22,459 nt of DNA from a virus, in IMG/VR virus record IMGVR_UViG_3300006108_000533, positions 1 to 22,459 of that record; one strand, given 5' to 3'. This document shows positions 12,907 to 18,890 of this stretch, in pieces. The position numbers and the translations under genes were made by a program. The stretch's first letter is position 1. The number at the start of each line of letters is the position of its first letter. Under the pieces are notes generated by a model. The model worked only from the letters and a program-made list of their open reading frames with translations. It made no database searches and was not told the DNA's origin.

Positions 12907-13149
12907 ATGCCTACTTACAAGTTTCTAAACAATGACACCGGTGAAGAGTATGAGGAGTTCATGTCGATCTCCGCACTTGATACGTATTTGGATGAAAATC
13001 CAAATGTCACTCAACTAGTAAACGGAGCTCCTTTGATCTCTTCTGGCAGAGGTATGGCAAAACCCGACGCGGGTTTCCGTGACTTGCTTAAAAATATTAA
13101 GAAAGAGCATTCTAAAGGTTTTACAAGGAGCACCGTGAATACGTTTTAG
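12907..13149 (+). CDS. Small phage protein, second of a tandem paralogous pair
   Basis: 80 residues. It shares the N-terminal MPTYKFLN/EEFMSIS/NGAP pattern with the preceding gene and continues with GMAKPDAGFRDLLKNIKKEHSKG and a TVNTF end. That C-terminal pattern recurs in a family of about 80-residue proteins of T4-like phages, so this copy appears to be the ancestral form. Like its sister it has no zinc-ribbon cysteines. Function unknown. It begins immediately after the stop of its paralogue, with only a weak ribosome site. Confidence 0.77.
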   Translation: MPTYKFLNNDTGEEYEEFMSISALDTYLDENPNVTQLVNGAPLISSGRGMAKPDAGFRDLLKNIKKEHSKGFTRSTVNTF

Positions 13150-13160
13150 TAAGGGCAGTA

Positions 13161-13925
13161 ATGGAAGACGAACCAAGAACAAGAAGATTAACGCGCAGGG
13201 AAAAGAGACTTCTTAGACAAGGAAACGATCATCATCAACAAAAAGACAACTATCAAGAAAAGTTAAACTATAGACTTAAAAACATAGAACCGCTAACTGA
13301 CAATCAAAGATTGACGTTTAACGCGTTTGAAGACGAAAAGAATCTCATGCTACATGGGATTGCTGGTACCGGTAAATCTTTCTTATCTATGTACCTTTCT
13401 CTTAAACAGATATTAAGCGGTTCTGAACTCTATAAAAAGATAGTTATAGTTCGTACTGTTGTTCCAACTAGAGACATGGGTTTTCTTCCAGGTAATACTA
13501 AAGAGAAGACCAAAGTGTATGAAGCCCCATACTATGCTATATGTACTGAGTTGTTTGGCCGCGGAGACTCTTATGAGTATTTAAAGAGTAAGGGTTTAAT
13601 TGAGTTTATATCTACCTCGTTCATCAGAGGTATTACGCTGAATGACTGTATAGTCATTGTCGATGAGATGCAGAACGCCACACTACACGAGTTAGACTCT
13701 GTCATCACGCGTATTGGCCATAACTGTAAGATTATATTCTGTGGCGACTTTAGACAGACTGACTTTACTAGAGAGCATGAGAAGAATGGTCTAACAGACT
13801 TCATGCACGTGGTAAAGAGAATGAGATCTTTTGAGTTAATAGATTTTGATGCAGATGACATTGTCAGATCTGCTCTTGTTAAAGAGTACATCATTCTTAA
13901 AGATAAGATGAAGATCATAACATGA
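13161..13925 (+). CDS. phoH: PhoH-like P-loop ATPase
   Basis: 254 residues. A basic N-terminal tail (RTRRLTRREKRLLRQ) precedes LTDNQRLTFNAF (46-57), Walker A GIAGTGKS (66-73), RTVVPTRDMGFLPG (98-111), Walker B IVIVDEMQN (164-172) and GDFRQTD (195-201), all PhoH hallmarks. PhoH proteins are superfamily-1-like ATPases, probably RNA/DNA helicases, and are very common in T4-like phages outside enterobacteria. The position between replication and exonuclease genes fits a nucleic-acid role. The stop overlaps the next start (ATGA). Confidence 0.93.
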   Translation: MEDEPRTRRLTRREKRLLRQGNDHHQQKDNYQEKLNYRLKNIEPLTDNQRLTFNAFEDEKNLMLHGIAGTGKSFLSMYLSLKQILSGSELYKKIVIVRTVVPTRDMGFLPGNTKEKTKVYEAPYYAICTELFGRGDSYEYLKSKGLIEFISTSFIRGITLNDCIVIVDEMQNATLHELDSVITRIGHNCKIIFCGDFRQTDFTREHEKNGLTDFMHVVKRMRSFELIDFDADDIVRSALVKEYIILKDKMKIIT

Positions 13926-14572
13926 GTAACACGTACTTTGTTCCATCTTATTGGCCGTCACCCGAATATGGAAAGATCAGCACTTTCACATATAAAGCGG
14001 TTGATGGATCAATGTCCGACATCGTTGCATACTTCTTATTATCAGATGATAAGAAAGACATGCTGTATGTAGAGTACAATTCTGTCATGCAGTGGCAGGA
14101 TACTTGGTATATGAGATATACTCCAGGACAGGGTATAATGGAATGGAGAGACGATTATCCTAAGGGTGGACTATTTGGCGGCCGCAAAAAGGTCGTGATG
14201 AACCCACCTATAGGTTGGGGTGAGTGGGCGACTATAGGAAACTTCTATCAGAATCGCCCTAAGATGGATCCGCTGTCGTGTAATCCTCCGGCCTTTCAGA
14301 CTGGGACGCAGACGGTGATATGGGAGTCCTGGCTGCCTGAGCTCACTCTGAGCAACGGCGATAAATACCTAGACATTCTTACTATAGTCTATCAACAATC
14401 TTGGGGTAAGACTACGACCGGCGCAAGATATTATTTGGCAAAAGGAATTGGTCCTATTGCTCTTCAGTGGGTAGCACCATCTCCAAGCAGACCGGGTAAT
14501 TATATTACCACTGCTAGAATGGATGCGAAATATACGGTGATTAATGGGTACCAGAAAGATATTCAAGCATAA
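13922..14572 (+). CDS. Hypothetical protein, 216 aa, aromatic-rich
   Basis: No family recognised. The protein is rich in Trp, Tyr and Pro (YFVPSYWPSPEYG, MQWQDTWYMRYTPG, GWGEWATIGNFYQNRP, IWESWLPELTL), with alternating beta-like stretches, no signal peptide and no membrane segment. Such composition is common in beta-sandwich, lectin-like or virion proteins. It is coupled to phoH by ATGA and its end overlaps the exonuclease gene by 29 bases, so it is expressed with them. Which process it serves cannot be told from sequence alone. Confidence 0.7.
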   Translation: MSNTYFVPSYWPSPEYGKISTFTYKAVDGSMSDIVAYFLLSDDKKDMLYVEYNSVMQWQDTWYMRYTPGQGIMEWRDDYPKGGLFGGRKKVVMNPPIGWGEWATIGNFYQNRPKMDPLSCNPPAFQTGTQTVIWESWLPELTLSNGDKYLDILTIVYQQSWGKTTTGARYYLAKGIGPIALQWVAPSPSRPGNYITTARMDAKYTVINGYQKDIQA

Positions 14573-15203
14573 CTTAGTTCCTGAAGTAAGTCTAACTACA
14601 GAGAACACTGATAATGGAAGATTCTATGTGTTACCGGACGGAAGTAAATTTCGTTCGGTGACTACAGTTTTAGGTGAAAAGCTCGATAAGACTGGTCTTT
14701 TAGAATGGAGGAAGAGAGTTGGAGAAGAGCAAGCTAATAAGATTTCCACACAAGCGGCTAGACGTGGTACCTCAGTCCACTCCATGGCTGAGAGATACGT
14801 ACTCAATGAAGAAGATTATATCAAGGGAGGAATGCCTTCTGGTGTGGACGCTTTCCATTCTATTAAACATCTTCTTGATAAGCATGTTGATAACCTTCTC
14901 GGTATAGAACTACCGCTGTATTCTAAAGTGTTGAAGACGGCGGGAAGGTGCGATCTCATCGCAGAGTTCGACGGGGTGCCTTCAGTTATAGACTTTAAGA
15001 CGTCTCGCAAACTAAAGAAAGAAGAGTGGATCGAGTCCTACTTTCTCCAGACTACCGTCTATTCTATGATGTTCGAATGGATGTATAAGATTGCGATTCC
15101 ACAGATAGCAATAATGATAGCTGTAGATCATGAAGAACCACAGCTGTTTGTTAAAAATAGATCTGATTATGTCGCAAGAGTAATAGAAATATTTACTACT
15201 TAA
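14544..15203 (+). CDS. PD-(D/E)XK exonuclease (Cas4/RecB/MGME1-like)
   Basis: 219 residues. SVTTVLGEKLDKTGLLEWR (38-56) and AARRGTSVHSMAE (71-83; motif H79) precede the catalytic block: GIELPLYS (E122), GRCDLIAEFDG (D137), VIDFKTS (D150, K152) and YFLQTTVYSMMF (Q169). This order matches the RecB-type exonuclease family that includes Cas4 and mitochondrial MGME1. There is no iron-sulfur cysteine cluster, so it is closer to MGME1 than to Cas4. In T4-like phages such proteins are believed to process DNA ends during replication or recombination. The start lies inside the previous gene; the stop overlaps the convergent gene by 8 bases. Confidence 0.87.
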   Translation: MGTRKIFKHNLVPEVSLTTENTDNGRFYVLPDGSKFRSVTTVLGEKLDKTGLLEWRKRVGEEQANKISTQAARRGTSVHSMAERYVLNEEDYIKGGMPSGVDAFHSIKHLLDKHVDNLLGIELPLYSKVLKTAGRCDLIAEFDGVPSVIDFKTSRKLKKEEWIESYFLQTTVYSMMFEWMYKIAIPQIAIMIAVDHEEPQLFVKNRSDYVARVIEIFTT

Positions 15204-15654
15204 CTTCGTGCTTTTCCATATCTCTGAGAAGATTAAAGTCTTTCTCATCTTTATAAGGTGTCATGTCAAGACTGGATGACACCTTTTGAAGTTTCTCGTG
15301 TGAACATCCCTTTATGAACTTATTATAGTGCTTCTCGTACGCACTCCACTCCAGCCCACCTTTAGCTACAGCTTCTTTTTCCTGCTCCATAGCTATATGA
15401 TGGGCGTGCTGATAGTCTAATCCAAATAGATCTATAAGCGCTTTCTCTGTCTTCTCATGAACTAAGAGATAAGGCTCAATATCATGCTCGTCTTTCATCT
15501 TTAATAGATGACGATCCACGAAGATAGTCTTACCATCCTTTGAATAACCAGCAACGTATGGCACGTCATGATTTCTATCTATGTTGACTTTTTCTGCCAT
15601 ACGCTGCTTGAACTTAGGATCATTTACATACTTGTGAATCTTGAATGAATGCAT
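15196..15654 (-). CDS. Putative metalloprotein, 152 aa
   Basis: Family not named with confidence. The centre contains LLVHEKTEKALIDLFGLDYQHAHHIAMEQEKEAV (about 63-96), where VHE-x2-E, then HAHHIA and a later glutamate, form a helix-rich set of possible metal ligands. The spacing resembles small VHE..E/AH..A..E phage and bacterial proteins that look like zinc proteases without the full HEXXH. No signal peptide is seen. It overlaps the upstream leftward gene by 35 bases and the convergent exonuclease gene by 8. A perfect inverted repeat within its last third is a terminator for the opposite strand. Confidence 0.65.
   Translation of the reverse strand: MHSFKIHKYVNDPKFKQRMAEKVNIDRNHDVPYVAGYSKDGKTIFVDRHLLKMKDEHDIEPYLLVHEKTEKALIDLFGLDYQHAHHIAMEQEKEAVAKGGLEWSAYEKHYNKFIKGCSHEKLQKVSSSLDMTPYKDEKDFNLLRDMEKHEVK
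15255..15287 (+). terminator. Rho-independent terminator inside the convergent gene
   Basis: AAGGTGTCAT (15255-15264) pairs perfectly with ATGACACCTT (15276-15285) across an 11-base loop and ends in TTTT (15284-15287) on the plus strand. It lies 52 bases after the stop of the exonuclease gene, so it should end the rightward operon. It is coding sequence for the leftward gene, which reads through it in the other direction without a T-run. Confidence 0.8.
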
Positions 15655-16336
15655 TACTCAACTCTTCTAATGTATTAATGTTAGAATCTCTTTCTAAAAT
15701 ACTAAACAACTCATGCTCATCTTTTGACCAGTTCTCTCCATCCCACCATTCGAACCCGCTAAAGTTCATTTTATAGATAGAGTTCATTCCATATACCGGC
15801 CCGATATAAAGATATTTATGCCCAAGCGCTCTAGTTGCTTCTATCTCATAGTCTACTAGATATTTGCCTATAGAAGCTTTTGGCTCAGAATAATCCCATA
15901 CAGTAAATTGACTCTCGATACCACCGTCATACTTTACCATCTTGGTGTATGCCACTAGTTCTTTATCTTTATTATATACGAATACCCCAGAACTTCTTTC
16001 CATATCTGTTTCTAATGGATAGAACTTTTTAAACTTCTTAATCTCTAAAAACCTATTATATACTTTTAGAACAGAATCATCTATTATAAACTTATCTTTA
16101 TATTCAAAAGAGTAATTCTTTACTTTCTTCTTTGAACTAGAAGAATTAATCTGATTTATATATTCATCGACATTTATTCTAGACGATCTGCAAGTATACC
16201 ATACATTATCATACACCAGCCAGCCTTTATCAAGGGCTTCTGATTCTTTTGATGTTTCTAGGTCAAGCGATAGTTTGATAATCTGTAAGTCTAGATCTTC
16301 TTGATTGCCGAAGAAATGGCTTATCTTAGTTTTCAT
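15620..16336 (-). CDS. GNAT-fold protein resembling the C-terminal domain of arginyl/leucyl-tRNA-protein transferases
   Basis: 238 residues. The C-terminal half has SSGVFVYNKDKELVAYTKMV (115-134), ASIGKYLVDYEIEATRALGHKYLYIG (154-179) and SIYKMNFSGFEWWDG (186-200). The order of these strands and helices parallels the GNAT-type C-terminal domain of ATE/Bpt enzymes, which attach Arg or Leu to protein N-termini as a degradation tag. The N-terminal cysteine region of ATE1 is not evident. The similarity is by pattern only, so an ordinary acetyltransferase is possible. The gene is A+T-rich. Upstream lie an AAGGGAAG ribosome site, a 12-bp perfect hairpin and a late-type box. Confidence 0.55.
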   Translation of the reverse strand: MKTKISHFFGNQEDLDLQIIKLSLDLETSKESEALDKGWLVYDNVWYTCRSSRINVDEYINQINSSSSKKKVKNYSFEYKDKFIIDDSVLKVYNRFLEIKKFKKFYPLETDMERSSGVFVYNKDKELVAYTKMVKYDGGIESQFTVWDYSEPKASIGKYLVDYEIEATRALGHKYLYIGPVYGMNSIYKMNFSGFEWWDGENWSKDEHELFSILERDSNINTLEELSNAFIQDSQVCK

Positions 16337-16344
16337 CTTCCCTT

Positions 16345-16379
16345 TCTCTGTTGAATGAGCATAATCTATTCAACAGAGA
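16345..16379 (-). promoter_or_regulatory. 12-bp perfect hairpin in the leader of the GNAT-fold gene
   Basis: TCTCTGTTGAAT (16345-16356) pairs perfectly with ATTCAACAGAGA (16368-16379) around an 11-base loop. It ends 9 bases before the leftward start codon at 16336, just ahead of AAGGGAAG. There is no T-run, so it is not a simple terminator. A translational control element, an RNase processing site or a 5'-stabilising stem are possible. Confidence 0.7.
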
Positions 16380-16404
16380 CAAGTTTAAGGCGCACGCTGC
16401 CTAC

Positions 16405-16412
16405 TATTTATA
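16405..16412 (-). promoter_or_regulatory. T4-late-type box TATAAATA
   Basis: A complete TATAAATA on the minus strand immediately downstream of the terminator at 16411-16455. Transcription would start near 16399 and run through the 12-bp hairpin into the GNAT-fold gene at 16336. Its flanks repeat those of the box at 16468-16475 (TACTATTTATA on the plus strand in both). Confidence 0.55.
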
Positions 16413-16455
16413 CAAAAAGAAAACCGACTCTTGATCTTTTGATCAGAGGAGTCGG
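16411..16455 (-). terminator. Rho-independent terminator after the lipoprotein gene
   Basis: On the minus strand a CCGACTC...GAGTCGG stem (16449-16455 with 16424-16430) is extended by GATC-AAAA-GATC and followed by TTTTCTTTTT (16423 down to about 16413). It ends the leftward unit of the holin-like, unknown and lipoprotein genes. Confidence 0.88.
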
Positions 16456-16467
16456 CCTTGTTAATAC

Positions 16468-16475
16468 TATTTATA
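16468..16475 (-). promoter_or_regulatory. T4-late-type box TATAAATA before a terminator
   Basis: A second complete TATAAATA, 7 bases downstream of the lipoprotein stop and directly upstream of the terminator. A transcript from it would be stopped almost at once, giving a short RNA, or it is a duplicated copy of the functional box at 16405-16412. The context TACTATTTATA is the same in both. Confidence 0.35.
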
Positions 16476-16481
16476 TAAAAA

Positions 16482-16826
16482 TTATTTTGTGAAATAACCA
16501 TTCACGACAACAACTCTACCATCTACTTCTAGTAGAATAGGACTAATTGCTTTACTTGCTGCTTTCGTGGTAGTTGGAGTGGCATTAACAGCCTGGCAGA
16601 TTATCTGTGCAATTTGAGCTGCAGTTAGAACTGTTGAAGATGCATTTAGAACTTGAGCGATCGTAGTTGCAGCAGGAACAAATCCACAAGCAGTCTTTGT
16701 GACAGCGGCGACGTCATTAACGACAGTTGTGGTCGTTGATATGACTGTGCCGGTTGAGGGCGCATTACAACCAGCAACTGCCAGTCCTAAAGCACCTGCT
16801 GTTAGTAGTGCAATATATTTTCTCAT
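16482..16826 (-). CDS. Small lipoprotein
   Basis: 114 residues from the ATG at 16826, chosen because AAGGAG lies 7 bases upstream and a signal sequence starts here; the open frame extends further back to 16889. MRKYIALLTAGALGLAVAGC gives a basic start, hydrophobic core and lipobox with C20 as the lipidated residue. The rest is Thr/Val/Ala-rich (TVISTTTTVVNDVAAVTKT), contains two further cysteines and ends VVVVNGYFTK. It would be membrane-anchored on the periplasmic side. As the third gene of a late-type unit behind a holin-like gene it could be an outer-membrane spanin or an immunity-type lipoprotein. Neither is proven. Confidence 0.8.
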   Translation of the reverse strand: MRKYIALLTAGALGLAVAGCNAPSTGTVISTTTTVVNDVAAVTKTACGFVPAATTIAQVLNASSTVLTAAQIAQIICQAVNATPTTTKAASKAISPILLEVDGRVVVVNGYFTK

Positions 16827-16827
16827 C

Positions 16828-17181
16828 TCATTCTCCTTGATTATTTGGAACCCAACCATATAGCATATCCCAATGATATCCAGGAACATCGTATGGTTGA
16901 GCGGGATGCGTGTGTTTAGATAAAAATATTAGAAATTCTATAACACCAACCGCTAAAGCGGCTTGTGGTACAAATGGAGCGATAATCTTCGCTACATCTT
17001 CTGCCGTAGTTAATACAGCCAGCTGTTCGTCTTTATTTTCGATTATTTTTACTAAACTAGACCAATCAATATCTTTTACAAGTTCTAACGCCTGAATGAT
17101 CTGGCTCATTGTTACTGAGCCAGATGGAATATGAAGAGCACCTTTATGCTCCGATAGATTGTTTACAATATATTGGGTCAT
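16828..17181 (-). CDS. Hypothetical protein, 117 aa, one hydrophobic segment
   Basis: Family not recognised. The chain has a hydrophilic N-terminal half (ALELVKDIDWSSLVKIIENKDEQ), a hydrophobic stretch at about 67-90 (IIAPFVPQAALAVGVIEFLIFLS) and a short aromatic tail (PGYHWDMLYGWVP). It starts directly after the stop of the holin-like gene and ends one base before the lipoprotein ATG region, so the three are co-transcribed. A helper of lysis or a membrane-associated protein is conceivable. Confidence 0.65.
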   Translation of the reverse strand: MTQYIVNNLSEHKGALHIPSGSVTMSQIIQALELVKDIDWSSLVKIIENKDEQLAVLTTAEDVAKIIAPFVPQAALAVGVIEFLIFLSKHTHPAQPYDVPGYHWDMLYGWVPNNQGE

Positions 17182-17415
17182 TTATTTCTTTTTTATAACT
17201 GGTTTTGGATTTGGCTTTGGTGGGTCGGTATATAACGCTTCTTTGACAGTGGTGATCTGAGTGATCGATCTCATGATTGCCATGATCACGGCAGACGCAA
17301 GAGCTACCCAACCGGCTTTTGGATCGTTAAGAAAACCATTCCAGTCATACTGTGCAAGAACACCAAAAACTGCGATTAGTGTGGCAACAATATATGTCTT
17401 ATAACCATTTAACAT
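17182..17415 (-). CDS. Holin-like small membrane protein
   Basis: 77 residues starting MLNGYKTYIVATLIAVFGVLAQ. There are two membrane segments (about 8-22 and 34-49), a short loop DWNGFLNDPKAG, and a basic proline-lysine tail (PPKPNPKPVIKKK). This layout is common among small class II holins of phages (KTYIVA... start, positively charged C-terminus). Class II holins make the membrane lesions that trigger lysis. AAGGAG precedes the start and a TATAAATA box lies about 50 bases upstream, fitting late expression. Absence of a cytoplasmic endolysin nearby leaves the call tentative. Confidence 0.65.
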   Translation of the reverse strand: MLNGYKTYIVATLIAVFGVLAQYDWNGFLNDPKAGWVALASAVIMAIMRSITQITTVKEALYTDPPKPNPKPVIKKK

Positions 17416-17445
17416 AATATTATCTCCTTAGATGATAAAACCACT

Positions 17446-17883
17446 TCACGTGGATATGCTATTTATACTAATAAATTTTCTATCCTCGTCGGTAGAAAAT
17501 ATTACTTTTTTAATTTTAAAATGACTTATGGCCTGCTTACAGCCGGGACACGGCTCAGAGTAACCATCTACCCAGTCAATCGAGTCTTTTGAACGTCTTT
17601 TAACTCTATAAACGTAAAGAGTAGCTTTACACAACTTATCGGCATCGACATGTCTAAGAGCGTTGATAATACAGTCTACCTCCGCGTGCTTAAATATAGA
17701 CTCTATGTGCTTTGAGAATCTCTTCTGGAGTGGGTGAGACTTATAAGAATTCTGGCCAATAGATATTATATCGTTACGAACGACTATGCACGCAGCGAGT
17801 TTTGCTCTAGTCTGCGAGTCGACGTTATCTATGGCTAGTCTTCTTACGAAGGCCATATGCTTCTTATCTTTGGAAGTAATCAT
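17446..17883 (-). CDS. Deoxycytidylate/cytidine deaminase family protein
   Basis: 145 residues from the ATG at 17883 (a GTG 24 bases further up is also open). The zinc site is complete: HAEVD (H66, E68) and PCPGC (C112, C115), with ACIVVRNDIISIGQNSY (31-47) as the preceding strands. dCMP deaminases supply dUMP for dTMP synthesis, fitting a lytic phage with its own ribonucleotide reductase. The insert RVKRRSKDSIDWVDGY before PCPGC differs from standard dCMP deaminase, so another base or nucleotide is possible. Its start overlaps the stop of the amidinotransferase-like gene (TAATG). The late-type box for the holin-like gene lies in its last codons. Confidence 0.82.
   Translation of the reverse strand: MITSKDKKHMAFVRRLAIDNVDSQTRAKLAACIVVRNDIISIGQNSYKSHPLQKRFSKHIESIFKHAEVDCIINALRHVDADKLCKATLYVYRVKRRSKDSIDWVDGYSEPCPGCKQAISHFKIKKVIFSTDEDRKFISINSIST
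17460..17467 (-). promoter_or_regulatory. T4-late-type promoter box TATAAATA
   Basis: A complete TATAAATA on the minus strand inside the last codons of the deaminase gene. The start of transcription would be near 17453, about 38 bases before the holin-like ATG at 17415, which carries AAGGAG. This is the best-placed late promoter in the window because it precedes a lysis-like gene. Confidence 0.6.
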
Positions 17884-18674
17884 TAGTCCAGATGCAGTAC
17901 CAGGCACTTACATGCGCCGCCAGACTTCATGAATTCTGACATGTCAAACTCATGGACGGTATAGTTCAGCGTGTTTCTTAGTATATTTGCTACAGGCTTA
18001 CACTTAGGCATGAATATGTTTTCACCGACTACTACCGCGTTGCAGCAGAAAGTCAATGCCTCTTCTTCAGTGACATCTACAGCAGTATCAAAGTTATTCG
18101 TGATAAATTTTCTGCTATTCTCATCGAAGGCTTCTGGATAATACAGCACTTCGCCGTTATTCAGCGGGCAGAAACACGTGTCTAGATGATAGAAACGCGG
18201 GTCCACTAGCTTTAGAGGCATGTTGTCTATATCAAAAGAACTAAGCACGCCGTGAAACTCTTGACGAGTTCTGAAGCCGTGTGAGATATATTGATAAGGA
18301 TATTCTTTGTCTCTTAGACAGTCTCCCTCACCCTCGAAGTTGTGTTTGCCCTGCTCTATTACGTTCCAGCCGTTCTTCAGGAACCATTCTCTAAAATACT
18401 TCTCTTCTTTCTGTCTCTGGCTGTGCGCAAATCTAGAGAGAAAAAACTTGTTGTTCACTACTAGACCGGCGTTGGCGGTGAACACCATGTCCGGTAGACC
18501 CGGTACCGGATCTATGAGTCTAACGACGGCGACCCTGCTGAGTGCATTATATAGATCTGTCCACTGTGACAAGGCCTTATCAGAATTTACGTTTCCGATT
18601 TGATCTTCCATCCATGGGTTAATCACATAGTCCACACCAAATAGGTCCGGACTGCACATCAGCAGCTGCGCCAT
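17883..18674 (-). CDS. Amidinotransferase/dimethylargininase (DDAH)-like hydrolase
   Basis: 263 residues with the guanidino-group modifying superfamily layout: MCSPDLFGVDYVINPWM (6-22), LPDMVFTANAGLV (60-72), NFEGEGDCL (112-120), FYHLDTCFCPL with catalytic H163 (161-171), and a C-terminal SGGACKCLVLHL where C257 is the likely nucleophile (GGxxxC). Relatives hydrolyse dimethylarginine or arginine to citrulline, or transfer amidino groups. It seems intact. A phage copy could provide ammonia or ornithine precursors, disarm an arginine-derived signal, or alter modified arginines. The gene is coupled to a 38-residue membrane protein upstream and the deaminase downstream. Confidence 0.85.
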   Translation of the reverse strand: MAQLLMCSPDLFGVDYVINPWMEDQIGNVNSDKALSQWTDLYNALSRVAVVRLIDPVPGLPDMVFTANAGLVVNNKFFLSRFAHSQRQKEEKYFREWFLKNGWNVIEQGKHNFEGEGDCLRDKEYPYQYISHGFRTRQEFHGVLSSFDIDNMPLKLVDPRFYHLDTCFCPLNNGEVLYYPEAFDENSRKFITNNFDTAVDVTEEEALTFCCNAVVVGENIFMPKCKPVANILRNTLNYTVHEFDMSEFMKSGGACKCLVLHLD

Positions 18675-18790
18675 TAATTACCACCATCTAGCATGTTTAA
18701 ATCACCGGCGATAAAACCAATCGTCATCATTAAAAGAACGAACACGACCATTCGAAATATTGCCTGCCTGCGTAGAAGATCTTCATTCAT
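18674..18790 (-). CDS. Small single-span membrane protein, 38 aa
   Basis: A short ORF MNEDLLRRQAIFRM followed by a hydrophobic stretch VVFVLLMMTIGFIAG and a short tail. AAAGGA lies 7 bases before the ATG at 18790, and its TAA shares a base with the ATG of the DDAH-like gene (TAATG). The basic residues before the span predict a cytoplasmic N-terminus. It begins 18 bases downstream of the tRNA-Thr, from whose primary transcript it may be released. Confidence 0.6.
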   Translation of the reverse strand: MNEDLLRRQAIFRMVVFVLLMMTIGFIAGDLNMLDGGN

Positions 18791-18808
18791 GATATATCCT
18801 TTGAGGAG

Positions 18809-18884
18809 TGGTGCTGCTGGAGAGATTCGAACTCCCGACCTAGGCATTACTAATGCCTTGCTCTGCCAGCTGAGCTACAGCAGC
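18809..18884 (-). tRNA. tRNA-Thr with unusual anticodon AGT
   Basis: A complete 76-base cloverleaf with encoded CCA: acceptor GCTGCTG/CAGCAGC, D stem GCTC/GAGC, anticodon stem AGGCA/TGCCT around TTAGTAA, T arm GGGAG-TTCGAAT-CTCTC. The anticodon is AGT, read for Thr codon ACT. G1-C72, C2-G71 and G35-U36 fit threonine identity. Bacteria normally use GGT, TGT or CGT for Thr and keep A34 almost only in tRNA-Arg(ACG), so this is odd. It lies between the proline-rich secreted gene and the 38-residue membrane gene. Confidence 0.92.
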
Positions 18885-18890
18885 TTACTC

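Noticed and set aside
14544-15203. CRISPR-type Cas4
   Set aside because: The RecB-nuclease motifs fit, but no iron-sulfur cysteines, no other cas genes and no repeat-spacer array are present; an MGME1-like phage exonuclease explains it.
16482-16889. Long version (135 codons) of the lipoprotein
   Set aside because: The extension would bury the lipobox signal peptide; AAGGAG supports the ATG at 16826.
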